Shown here: positions 1 to 6,913 of the stretch, in pieces
How the letters are laid out: each line of letters begins with the position of its first letter
Position numbering within the stretch: position 1 is the stretch's first letter
NCBI GenBank assembly: GCA_004151065.3
Contig: NWUY0303888417.1
Span: 1 to 10,687 of the forward strand
Length of the DNA stretch: 10,687 bases
Direction: 5' to 3'
From: Larix sibirica
Lineage: Eukaryota > Streptophyta > Pinopsida > Pinales > Pinaceae
The notes under the pieces: model-generated
Seen by the model: only the letters and a program-made list of their open reading frames with translations
Told to the model about the DNA's origin: nothing
Databases searched by the model: none
Translations under genes and position numbers: made by a program

Positions 1-330
1 CCCTTGAAATATGTGAGTAATGAACCTCCTCAAAAAGACCAATCTGATCCTGAATATGTCTTTTCCAATGTGTTAATAGAGGAATCTGAAGACGATGGGC
101 TCCTCCGAGCCAATTTATAATGGATGAGGAGTCCCCAGTTAACTGAAGAGAAGGGATCTCTCTTTTGGCTATCGCTAAGGCTCCCCAACAAGCAAGAATT
201 TTTGTGCGAGTATTAGTTCCTTCACTGCATCCTATACTCAATTCGAAACGTAAACCATGACTAGTCATAATAAAAACTCCAGCTCCACATGATCCACCTT
301 GTTTTGCTTCGTAAAAAAAACCACCGGTAA
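1..330 (-). pseudogene. ORF2 C-terminal RNase H domain, partial and frameshifted
   Basis: In a different minus frame from the zf-RVT region, the sequence is open from about 330 to base 1 and reads as an RNase H domain of the type carried by many plant L1 elements. GFFYEAKQ is followed by CGAGVF, then GTNTRTKILACWGALAIAK, LTGDSSSIINW, HRLQIP, LTHWKRHIQDQI and HYSHIS. RNase H removes the RNA strand of the RNA-DNA hybrid. The Asp of the GDS motif is kept (codon 133-131). The first catalytic Asp (family GFFD) aligns with Tyr, and the Glu of the T-N-x2-A-E-L motif aligns with Lys. The last catalytic residue would lie beyond the left edge. The frame change is near the A8 run at 313-320. Confidence 0.85.
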
Positions 331-603
331 GTGAGAAAGGAAAGTAGGGAACCGGGAGATCACCACTTTTGGATTCGCTATACCCAATGGAGAATCCTTA
401 GAATAAAAGGAAATATAATTGACAGCTCCCAACATAGATAAAGTGGTATCTCCAAGTAGTATTGAGCATCGATACCTCCATAACCCCCATATAAATTGTG
501 TGGGAAAGTAAATATGGTTACGTTGTAATATGTTCCATTGATAAATATTTTCTGCCAGTGAGTTCTCTGTCCACTGTCCCACAACCTCTATTCTAGTAGA
601 GAC

Positions 604-816
604 TTCATCCCATATCTGAAGAGTAACTGGGCACTGAGCAAAGAAATGATCCACCGTATCTGACGCTACATAGAAAAAATAACATGTTGTCGGTCCAAGA
701 CCTCCTCTATGCCAATAGTTTTCACCAGCGAGAATACAGTTGTGTAGAGCCATCCATAAAAAAAACCCGATTTTAATCGGTATATCCCACTGCCAAACAA
801 TTTTGTGCCACCACTG
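604..816 (-). pseudogene. ORF2 zf-RVT zinc-binding region
   Basis: Within the 265-1074 open stretch, residues 87-157 match the zf-RVT domain found after plant L1 reverse transcriptases. Visible features are the W-x2-I-W start, IPIKIGFFLWMALHN, and then the Cys/His cluster with Cys131, His143 and Cys148 followed by IWDEV. The family signature has C-x2-C-x-H-x-C. Here the second Cys appears to be lost (CYFFYV in place of C-x2-C), so zinc binding would be impaired. The frame is open from 1074 to the stop at 265, but the last 20 or so codons are out of frame with the RNase H domain that follows. Confidence 0.85.
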
Positions 817-1167
817 ATAAGTAGGATGAATAGAGGAGGCGACAATTGATAAGTAATCCTGACCTGTTTTAATCGCTCCTGAAGAATTTTGAAAGGCCCA
901 CTCTAATTCATCATTTTCATGACCCAAGCTGATACCGACGTGAGTTAATTCTGGAACATAATGATCCCAAATGCTAGTATCTGTCGTGGAAATATTAAGG
1001 GCATCTGCACCGATCCAATACGTGCCCACATACACCTCAATCATTATATTACAAGCCTGATTGAGAAAATGCATGCCTTTTTGATGAATAATTTGTAAAG
1101 TCCGTTCAGGAATAGTAAACCACCGAGAAGTTCCAATAATGGGATTGACCCCTACCCTGATATGGAA

Positions 1168-1671
1168 TCAGTTGCCAACATGCCAAGCCAACCACCATTT
1201 AAGTAAGGCTAGAGTGTCAACCAATCCAGACCATACAGATGAACATCGCCTGGGTTTTCTTGTGTGCCCTCTGATCCATTCGATAACTGAAGATTGTTTA
1301 AGATATTTATCTCTTAACACCGAACTCCACAGACTGGATTCAGAAAGGCCCTGCCCCAGACTTTTCAGGTGGAGGGAACTATTTACCCAAAAAATGTTTC
1401 ACACTCCCCAACCACCCTTCTCCAAAGGTAAAGAAACCCTCTCCCATGCCACCAAGTGATAGCAGTGATTCTCTGGAGCAAATTTCCAAAGAAAATTAAA
1501 GAAAATCTTCCTTATCATATGCATTATTGAACGTGGAACATTGGCAAGAGTGAGCCAATATACTGGCAAACTGAGTAGGACCGAGTTCAGTAATATCAAT
1601 CTGCCACCAATTGATAATTTTTGAAAATTCCAAGAGGCTAGTTTGTATTCAAACTTCTGAATTAACCAATG
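1168..1671 (-). pseudogene. ORF2 thumb/connection region downstream of reverse transcriptase
   Basis: Reading in the same frame past the TAG at 1672 gives a clear plant L1 post-polymerase region: LSIGGRLILLNSVL, then LPVYWLTLANVP, then a basic helix ending in FNFLWKF, then HLVAWERVSLP and EKGGWGV. A TGA (1401-1399) follows directly, but FWVNS and later LRDKYLK continue in frame, as the family expects. A second TGA (1170-1168) follows the His-Val-Gly-Asn of the WH-VGN segment, where relatives typically have Gly before an Ile-Arg pair. No frameshift is needed between 2337 and about 330. The role is structural: binding of RNA or template next to the polymerase. Confidence 0.85.
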
Positions 1672-2337
1672 CTAGTCCACAATACGATAGTCGCTTGGTT
1701 TGAGAAAATAACCCAAGTAAAAAAAACCCAAATTTAAATCCTGTATCTCCAGTGGTATGCAATTTATGAGTTGTTCATGGAAGGTTTCCGAAGTATTTAT
1801 TGAGTAAAAACCAGGTTTGGGAAAACTGATACACATACCTGTAGCCAAGCAGAAAAGATCTAAAATAGATTTGTAGTATATCCACTCGCTAACTCGCCCA
1901 ATGCCGAACATAAGTACATCGTCAACAAATAGAAGATGAGTTACAAAGTGATGAGCAAAGAACTTTATCCTCTGAACATGCCCTTCTGATTTTGCTTGTA
2001 GAACAAGTTGTCTCAACTCTTCAATGATCAATATAAATAACAGAGGTGATAGTGGGCATCCTTGACGGAGACCCCTAAAAACCTTGAATAAAGTAGTCAG
2101 GCACCCATTGATTAATACAGCGAAATTTGTAGAGGTAACACACCCCATAATCCATTGTGTTTCCAAGTAATCCAATCCAGAATTTAGTAGAAGTAGCCTG
2201 AGAAATGACCAGTCCACCATGTCATATGCTTTAACCAGGTCCAATTTCAGAAAACTCGACTGCTGATCGTTAATTTTCACCGAGTGTAATGTCTCTTGGG
2301 AAACCTCGACAACATAAAAAATTAGTCGCTGATGCAA
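1672..2337 (-). pseudogene. ORF2 reverse transcriptase, catalytic core
   Basis: The palm of the reverse transcriptase. Motif A is KLDLVKAYD (residues 31-39, catalytic Asp33). The template-grip motif is GLRQGCPLSP (89-98). The catalytic Asp pair is FVDD (137-140, bases 1929-1918). The primer-grip-like motif is FFYLGYFLKP (205-214). Plant L1 elements usually have FADD, so the Val is a substitution, though both Asp residues are kept. The segment starts in the middle of the domain because of the frameshift at 2336-2340, and ends at a TAG (1674-1672) where relatives have Trp. The same frame runs on beyond the stop into the thumb region. Confidence 0.95.
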
Positions 2338-2717
2338 AAACCGAACTGTTCCTTAGAAATGCCTCTTGACAACCCCTTCTTGATCCTATTTGCGATAGTT
2401 TTGGATATTATTTTGTAAATTAAATTACAAAGTGAAATAGGTCTATATTCTTGAAAGGACATGGGATTTGTAGTTTTTGGGATTAATGCTAGAAAGGTAG
2501 CATTAACCCCTCCCGAAACCTTACCACTGCATTGAGCATCTTCCACCAACTGCACTAATTCTAGACCAAGGAAATAAAAAAATTGCAGGAAAAATTCACT
2601 AGACCAACCATCTGGTCCAAGAATTTTATCCTTTGACATACATTTCAAAATGCCTTCAACTTCTGAGATAGAAACCGGTCTACCTGCAGACTCCTCCTCA
2701 GAAAATAACCGAGGCAT
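2322..2717 (-). pseudogene. ORF2 reverse transcriptase, N-terminal part
   Basis: This is the amino half of the non-LTR reverse transcriptase domain. Visible motifs are K-x2-GPDG (residues 31-37), FLALIPK (75-81), YRPISLCN (91-98) with the following IYKIISKTIANR helix, and QFGF (124-127). These match the early fingers motifs of plant L1 reverse transcriptases in order and spacing. It lies in the same frame as the upstream segment, separated only by a TAG. It loses the frame at the A5 run 2336-2340 (T5 on the coding strand), after which residues 128-131 are frameshifted. The partner segment starts at 2337. Confidence 0.93.
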
Positions 2718-2735
2718 AACAAATAGAATCTTAAA

Positions 2736-3380
2736 CTAAGCTTCTAGATTATTTACCTGAGGCTTGGTAAATAACTTGGAACAATAGGAAATGGCCTCCT
2801 TTTCGATCTCTGGCTGAGTGGATACTTTAACTCCCAATTCATTATGTATGTCACAAATGCCTTTTTTCTTTTGTCTCTGAGCCGCGTAGGAATGAAAAAA
2901 TTTGGTGTTTCTGTCACCACCCGATAACCACAAGGCACAGCTTTTGAGTCGCCACATTTCTTCTTCTTTTTTTAGAATGTATGATTTTTCAGCTTCTAAC
3001 GCTTGAATGGAGTTCATGTGATCATAAGAAGAAGAAATACCAAAGGGTGTCGAGTATAATATGTTAAGTTCAGATTCAATCCAACAAAGTTTTGATTTGA
3101 TAGTCAACTTTTTGTTGTGAATCCACGGTGAAACCACCGCTTTTAAAGACCGAAGAAAGTTAGGCAACTTGTTCATTGCAGAACCCTGACCAGACTTATA
3201 AAAATGTTCCCAGTGATGAGCAACCAATTGAACAAAGGTGAGATCCTCCGACCAAATCGGACAGTACTTAAAAGGGTAATACGTATGATCAAAGTTGACT
3301 CCCAGCTTTAGTATTATAGGCATATGATCTGAAATATGAAAATTCTCCACCCAATAATTTGCAGTATGCCAGCCCAACAT
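2736..3380 (-). pseudogene. ORF2 endonuclease end and linker to reverse transcriptase
   Basis: The segment opens with the last endonuclease motif (HISDHMPIILKL, residues 15-26, with the Ser-Asp-His at 17-19). Next comes the basic, partly helical linker typical of plant L1 ORF2: a Lys/Glu-rich run near residues 135-142, then LWLSGGDRNTKFFH near 150-163 and QRQKKKGI near 169-176. The family's GD-N-KFFH linker motif is well kept. The frame ends in a TAG at 2738-2736. Reading through it, the same frame continues directly into the reverse transcriptase entry at 2717, so the stop is a point mutation and not a domain boundary. The start at 3380 is only the first Met after the frameshift. Confidence 0.9.
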
Positions 3381-3996
3381 AGAGAGTTTCTTGAACCAAG
3401 AAACGATCTAATCGTTTCGCTACGACATCCACCCCCTGTCTGTCATTTCTCCAAGTAGGCAAGAAAGGAGAAGGAACAACATCAATAAGGTGATGTGAAT
3501 CCACCAAGTGCTTGAACCAGTCATTACTATGAGCATCATGAGCCCTGGTGCCCCATGACTCCCTAGCAGCTAAAGTGAAATTTAAGTCCCTAGCCAATAT
3601 AAGTGAACCAAGGTCCAATAGTCCACTATCCCTGATCTCATACCAATAGCCAATCTTGTCATTAATGGAACCATAACAATTAAAAAGATGTAGTGACACA
3701 TTTAGATCCCGGCTGTGGCCCGCCAGAAGAATGACACCCCCAATATGGAAAGGATGAAAATAAAAAAGAGAAGAGTTCCAGGCCGAGATTAAACCACCTG
3801 AATTCCCTCCCACATCAATGGAACAACAAACCCAGTTAGGAAGTAAACTCCCAAGTAATGCTCGAGCCTTAACCCCTACCACCAAAGTCTCTTGTAATAG
3901 AACCACATCCAGACGAACCAATTCCAGCAAACGATGGAGAGCTAGCCTTTTGGGGGCACCCCCAACCCCTCTAACGTTCAAGGATAAAATTTTCAT
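3289..3996 (-). pseudogene. ORF2 apurinic-type endonuclease domain
   Basis: This domain nicks target DNA to prime reverse transcription (exonuclease-endonuclease-phosphatase fold). Residues matching the family are: Asn7 in SLNVRG, Glu36 in QET, Tyr108 in FNCYGS, Asp137 and Asn139 in ARDLNFTL, Thr181-Trp182-x-Asn184, and KRLDRF at 194-199. The family usually has Gly-Gly or Gly-Gly-like residues just before the Asp; here they are Ala135-Arg136, probably damaging. Homology ends near residue 204. The conserved Ser-Asp-His motif lies in the next frame at 3332-3324, so a frameshift near 3380 separates it from the rest of the domain. Codons after about 3385 in this frame are therefore out-of-frame sequence. 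Confidence 0.92.
3993..3996 (-). promoter_or_regulatory. ORF1 stop / ORF2 start overlap (ATGA)
   Basis: On the minus strand the four bases ATGA contain both the ORF2 initiation codon (3996-3994) and the ORF1 stop codon TGA (3995-3993). ORF2 begins MKILSLNVRG, the conserved start of the endonuclease domain, so the ATG is the credible ORF2 start. Overlapping stop/start codons are used by some non-LTR retrotransposons to make ORF2 by termination and reinitiation. Applying that mechanism here is inference. Confidence 0.7.
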
Positions 3997-4457
3997 GGAA
4001 TAACTACCATATTGTCCGCCAATGCTCTAAGAGGCCTAAATACGTTGGAAACCAGATCTGAAGAAAGAGTTTCAGTTCCAAAGGAGGAAGAGGGGTCTGA
4101 TCCAATAACCTGCACAGAACCATCATTCCTAGTCGATGAATGAGCTAAATCTTTATTCCGCCTTTCCCCAGCTTTCTTCCTAATGGTAACATTCAGATTT
4201 GTAGGAACACGGGATAAGGATGACTTCAAGGCGTCGCAGAACAGTTGTAATGGGTCTCTAAAGAGCCTGTCCGGGGAAAAATTCGATGAGGAATGAACTA
4301 AGACCGAGGTCAAAGCCAGTGGAATAGAAGAAGGGATACCCTCCAAAGGAAGAAGGATATCCTGTTCATCCCGAAGAATCTGTGTATCTAAGATGTGAAA
4401 TGGAGGGGAAATGGGAGAAAGGAGGGTATCTTCCCCCAAATCCCAACAGAGTGACAA
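3993..4457 (-). pseudogene. LINE ORF1 remnant, C-terminal part
   Basis: This is the continuation of the ORF1 protein after a frameshift. It overlaps the 4388-4798 reading frame by 70 bases, which brackets where the slip happened. It is rich in Ser, Pro and Leu and has a basic stretch (IRKKAGERRNK, about residues 91-101), plausible as an RNA-binding tail of a gag-like protein. No catalytic motif is expected or seen. Its stop codon TGA (3995-3993) overlaps the ORF2 start ATG (3996-3994) as ATGA. That tight junction is the best evidence that this frame really is the ORF1 C-terminus and not a chance open frame. Confidence 0.7.
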
Positions 4458-4798
4458 AGAACAGAGGGAGCAGTATGTCCACCACCGCCCGTGAAATCCC
4501 TCTCTAAAACATCTAAAATAGAAATTCCAGAGTCCGGCAAAGAGTGAATAAAAGAAGGGAAATGAAGATTAAGTTTCCCCAGTAGTGTGGATGATACACC
4601 AGGAGCAAGAATTGTCTGTTCCTTACCTCGAGTAAAATTTAGTGATGAGAGGTCCGGAAGCAATGTAGCACCCCCAACATTCTCATCTTCAGGACCAAGA
4701 GTACTGTAAAGTCTACATGCATTCCGAAGGTGACCCGCTTCGCCACAATTGAAACAACGAAAAGGAGTCTTGTAATTACCTACAAAATGATGCTTCAT
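4388..4798 (-). pseudogene. LINE ORF1 remnant, zinc-knuckle part
   Basis: This is the nucleic-acid-binding, gag-like ORF1 product of the LINE, which in L1 elements coats the RNA in the retrotransposition particle. The visible segment has a complete CCHC zinc knuckle at residues 15-28 (CFNCGEAGHLRNAC, spacing C-x2-C-x4-H-x4-C). A low-complexity Gly/Ser/Leu-rich region with no recognisable fold follows. The knuckle normally sits in the middle of ORF1, after a DUF4283 domain of roughly 150 or more residues, and that domain is absent here. The Met at 4798 is therefore probably an internal residue and not the true start. The frame stops making sense near 4457-4465, where the sequence continues in another frame (see the 3993-4457 entry). 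The change fits one lost base. Confidence 0.8.
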
Positions 4799-5373
4799 TG
4801 CTAATTTGATATAAAATGGGGAGTATACTTAAAAAATAAGTGGAATCACAACTCAAATTACATAAGGCTTAACTAATCATACAAACTCTATAAATTATGA
4901 CACAATCTATATATTGAACAAACAAATAACTACTGTGCAAATGATTAGTGTGAATGTCCCATAAATTTTAAATTTGTATTAATAAAGTAAACTGTACATT
5001 AAAAAAAATACCAACAATTGAGAACTTCAACATCTTAGTGAGCAAAGTAACCCCAATTACAATGCTATAGGAAATAATTATAATAGAGTTAAAAGAAGAT
5101 GACAAATTTCATTTTCATTAAGTTCATATTCTCTATATTATATTATAATAATTCATTAAGATTAGGGGAAGAGGAAGATGAAGCGTTGTAGATGATGATT
5201 TGTTGTAGCTATTGGTATTTTGGGCAACAGTCTATTAGTCCAACTATGTTAGTGTGTCTATGTGAGGTTGTGCAAAAAATCATTAATCTCTAGTTTCATC
5301 TAGGAACAATGCTAAGAAGTGCTTCATTCTTATAGTTCCACGTGTTCATATAAATTATAATTCTAGTTAGTTT
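4799..5373. other. AT-rich spacer, no gene seen
   Basis: This stretch is very AT-rich, with short A and T runs (for example the A8 tract near 5001-5008 and the TATATTATATTATAATAATT stretch near 5136-5155). Stops are frequent in all frames and no protein or RNA motif is recognisable. It adjoins the apparent 5' end of the LINE, so it should contain the pre-insertion flank and one target-site duplication. The other copy is off the window, so it cannot be identified here. Confidence 0.5.
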
Positions 5374-5380
5374 TGAGGGT

Positions 5381-5392
5381 TAGCTCAATTGG
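5381..5392 (+). promoter_or_regulatory. Pol III A box
   Basis: TAGCTCAATTGG matches the internal A-box consensus TRGCNNAGYNGG except for an A in place of G at one position. It lies 52 bases upstream of a matching B box, as in tRNA-derived elements. Confidence 0.6.
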
Positions 5393-5404
5393 TTGAACCA
5401 TTTG

Positions 5405-5426
5405 CTTAAGGCATGTTGCCATTAAG
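5405..5426 (+). repeat. Inverted repeat inside the tRNA-like head
   Basis: CTTAAGGC (5405-5412) pairs with GCC-A-TTAAG (5418-5426), giving eight base pairs with one bulged A and a five-base loop. It sits where the anticodon and variable arms of a tRNA would be, so the head can fold but does not show a normal seven-base anticodon loop. Confidence 0.6.
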
Positions 5427-5444
5427 GAGAGCCCATAGGTCATA

Positions 5445-5455
5445 GGTTCAAATCC
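5445..5455 (+). promoter_or_regulatory. Pol III B box
   Basis: GGTTCAAATCC matches the B-box consensus GGTTCRANTCC. It forms the T loop of the tRNA-like head, with weak stem pairing on both sides. Confidence 0.65.
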
Positions 5456-5477
5456 AGTCAAATCCCTTGGGGTTACT

Positions 5478-5517
5478 ACCACAACTTGCTATTGTGGTTG
5501 GCGATAGAGCCTCTATC
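5478..5517 (+). repeat. Two adjacent short hairpins in the SINE body
   Basis: ACCACAA (5478-5484) pairs perfectly with TTGTGGT (5492-5498) around a seven-base loop. GATAGA (5503-5508) pairs perfectly with TCTATC (5512-5517) around a three-base loop. They follow the tRNA-like head directly and may be structure in the SINE RNA. Confidence 0.55.
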
Positions 5518-5692
5518 CATTTGGATATCTCAGGTAAGAGGAGAGACCCTGTGAGGTTTTCTTTGGAAAAAATAGTTTTATTTTTTCAAATTGGTTAGCG
5601 ATCCCCTCGCCTGAGGGATGGGACAAATCCTTTTTGACATATTGAGGAATAATAGAGCATCTTCACAACTTTGTTCCTCACCCATTCAAGGC

Positions 5693-5717
5693 GACATGCT
5701 CATCATTGAGGCATGTC
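5693..5717. repeat. Imperfect inverted repeat
   Basis: GACATGC (5693-5699) is the reverse complement of GCATGTC (5711-5717). The pairing extends inwards by TCA/TGA past one bulged base. It is a short palindromic structure with no gene around it, and its function is unknown. Confidence 0.45.
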
Positions 5718-6039
5718 TATGGTATACCTAGTCCAACTGATGCGCCCACTAATAAGGGCCTTAACCATTACTAACATTTGGAGAAAAGAAACGTGTGTTT
5801 TTAGTTGTTACATTATAATAATCTCAAAGTTTGGAGAAGACACATAATTATATTTAACCTATGTTAGTGGAAACCATTGTTTAACCTCATGTCAAGGAGG
5901 TAAGTTCTAATTTTTTTATATTCAAAATCCAAATTCTAAATGAGGATTATGCACTGTGAACTATTTCCATGTTATTCACACACATCGCATTTTTTTTTTA
6001 AATCTAGAGGAATAGATAATTTGTCGGGATTACCTAAGC
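5718..6039. other. Non-coding spacer with a T10 tract
   Basis: No reading frame, RNA gene or terminal repeat is recognised here. The one notable item is ten consecutive T at 5990-5999, which on the minus strand would be a poly(A) tract and could mark the 3' end of a small retroposed copy lying to its right. Confidence 0.35.
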
Positions 6040-6520
6040 AAGACCCAAGTTCAAATCCGATTGGCTGACGCTATAACCCCTAGCCCATTTGCAAGCAGCC
6101 CAAAAGCCCCAACCAACATAAAACCTATGACTTAGCAAAAATTAAGACATCCAAAAATACACTCAATGGGAGTGCCACTCTGGAAAGCACCTACTCTTCT
6201 AACCTTAACCTAACGGACCCGTGTGTCATTCAAAATTTGAACACGAGAGAGAATGAAAATCACAACTTTCCACCCACGGCCCCCTATTGAAATGAATACT
6301 CGGTGTGTTTAAGCGACCAAAGTATATCTTTTGACTCTAGCACGGTGCGGTACTTGGATATCGGCAACGAATTAAACTATCATCGGGCTTCTTTTCCTTT
6401 CTTTGGTGCTCGGGAATTCAACGCTCCCCGACTGTGTACCGTAAGTATTTTTTCCCGTCTCAGTGACACTTCCATATAGATCAAACAGTTCAGTTTCTTG
6501 CTAGGAGTCGATCCCGGACT
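6040..6520. other. GC-richer island, probable unidentified repeat remnant
   Basis: By eye this stretch is clearly richer in G and C than both flanks, with C runs around 6078-6083 and CpG-containing motifs near 6342-6365 and 6410-6435. It contains a B-box-like GTTCAAATCC near 6050, but no convincing A box in front of it. No frame is long enough to suggest a gene. The composition contrast suggests inserted DNA, perhaps an LTR or leader fragment of a retrotransposon, but no LTR ends, primer-binding site or direct repeats were identified. Confidence 0.3.
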
Positions 6521-6913
6521 CTAGCCTGGATTGTGTTTGCACAAATCAAAGATTTTAAGTTTTGCCAGAAACATTTGGGGTATTCTTGAATTGTGTTCAG
6601 GCCTCCCTTCCATTTGATCATAATCTTTTGTCGTAGTGCTACCATTTTGCTGAGGAGTGGATGTTTTCTGGCTTTCAGGTAAGAAGAAAGGGGTATGGCT
6701 AATACTGCATGTTTTGTAATTGTGGGCCGCAATGACATCCCTATCTATGAAGCTGAAGTTGGTACAGCCATCAAAGTAACTCTCCGTACCTGTTGTCTCA
6801 TTATATATCAAATTCATATGTCTCGTGTAGGCTATTGAGGGTCCAGCTCCAATCCAGGGGTGGGAATTCCCTGCATTCCTATATATCGTCAGATGCATGC
6901 ACACAGAAACCAA
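6521..6913 (-). other. Unassigned 130-codon open stretch, possible relic exon
   Basis: A minus-strand frame of 130 codons has no stop, which is long for such AT-rich DNA. The middle (about residues 14-70) has an amino-acid mix like a real soluble or secreted domain, with Gly, Trp, Pro, several Asn and two N-glycosylation-type sites (NETT, NFSF). I do not recognise a family. The C-terminal half is low-complexity and looks non-coding. A second overlapping minus-strand frame (6490-6738) is also open. It could be an exon or exon relic of a plant gene, a transposon fragment, or chance. The Met at 6913 should not be taken as a real start. Confidence 0.2.

Larger units (their letters stand above)
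1..3996 (-). pseudogene. LINE ORF2 pseudogene (endonuclease, reverse transcriptase, zf-RVT, RNase H)
   Basis: This is the polyprotein reading frame of the LINE, about 1,330 codons in the window and still open at the left edge. Homology is continuous from 3996 to 1 if three frame changes are allowed: near 3380 (one extra base or two missing), at the A5 run 2336-2340 (one base missing), and near 313-330 beside an A8 run (one base missing). Four stops interrupt otherwise good frame: TAG 2738-2736, TAG 1674-1672 (where the family usually has Trp, in a D-W pair), TGA 1401-1399 (just after GGWGV) and TGA 1170-1168. No functional protein can be made. The domains are described separately. Confidence 0.93.
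1..4798 (-). mobile_element. Decayed plant L1-type LINE (non-LTR retrotransposon), 3' end off the window
   Basis: One element read on the minus strand carries, in the expected L1 order, a CCHC zinc knuckle (ORF1), then an apurinic-type endonuclease, reverse transcriptase, zf-RVT region and RNase H (ORF2). Such elements copy themselves by target-primed reverse transcription: the endonuclease nicks DNA and the reverse transcriptase extends from the nick. The copy is not autonomous. ORF1 has one frameshift, and ORF2 has three frameshifts and four in-frame stops. The first-listed base is inside the RNase H domain, so the 3' UTR, poly(A) tail and one target-site duplication lie to the left of the window. 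The ORF1 N-terminal domain usual in plant L1 (DUF4283) is not visible above 4798, and an in-frame stop lies just upstream. A 5' truncation near 4800-4850 is the simplest reading, but the exact boundary is inferred. Confidence 0.95.
5374..5635 (+). mobile_element. Probable tRNA-derived SINE (3' boundary uncertain)
   Basis: The sequence has an internal RNA polymerase III promoter: an A box TAGCTCAATTGG at 5381-5392 and a B box GGTTCAAATCC at 5445-5455, both close to consensus. A tRNA-like D arm can be drawn (GCTC 5383-5386 with GAAC 5395-5398, one mismatch), and GAGGG 5375-5379 can pair with CCCTT 5464-5468 as a short acceptor-like stem. A and B boxes are about 52 bases apart, more than in most tRNAs, and the body continues well past the tRNA-like head. 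SINEs depend on LINE machinery for movement. T4 at 5557-5560, T-rich sequence at 5576-5586 and T5 at 5631-5635 are alternative 3' ends. No target-site duplication was found by eye. Confidence 0.6.

Noticed and set aside
378-584. Second minus-strand frame within the zf-RVT region
   Set aside because: The overlapping 265-1074 frame carries the recognised homology, so this one is a shadow.
1139-1459. Plus-strand 106-codon open frame inside the LINE
   Set aside because: It lies antisense to the conserved ORF2 connection region, where the minus strand has clear homology. It is a shadow frame.
3818-4003. Plus-strand 61-codon frame over the endonuclease start
   Set aside because: It is antisense to the conserved endonuclease N-terminus and has no family resemblance.
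5374-5468. A functional tRNA gene
   Set aside because: The A and B boxes are good, but the acceptor and T stems have mismatches, there is no seven-base anticodon loop, and the head is too long. A SINE head fits better.
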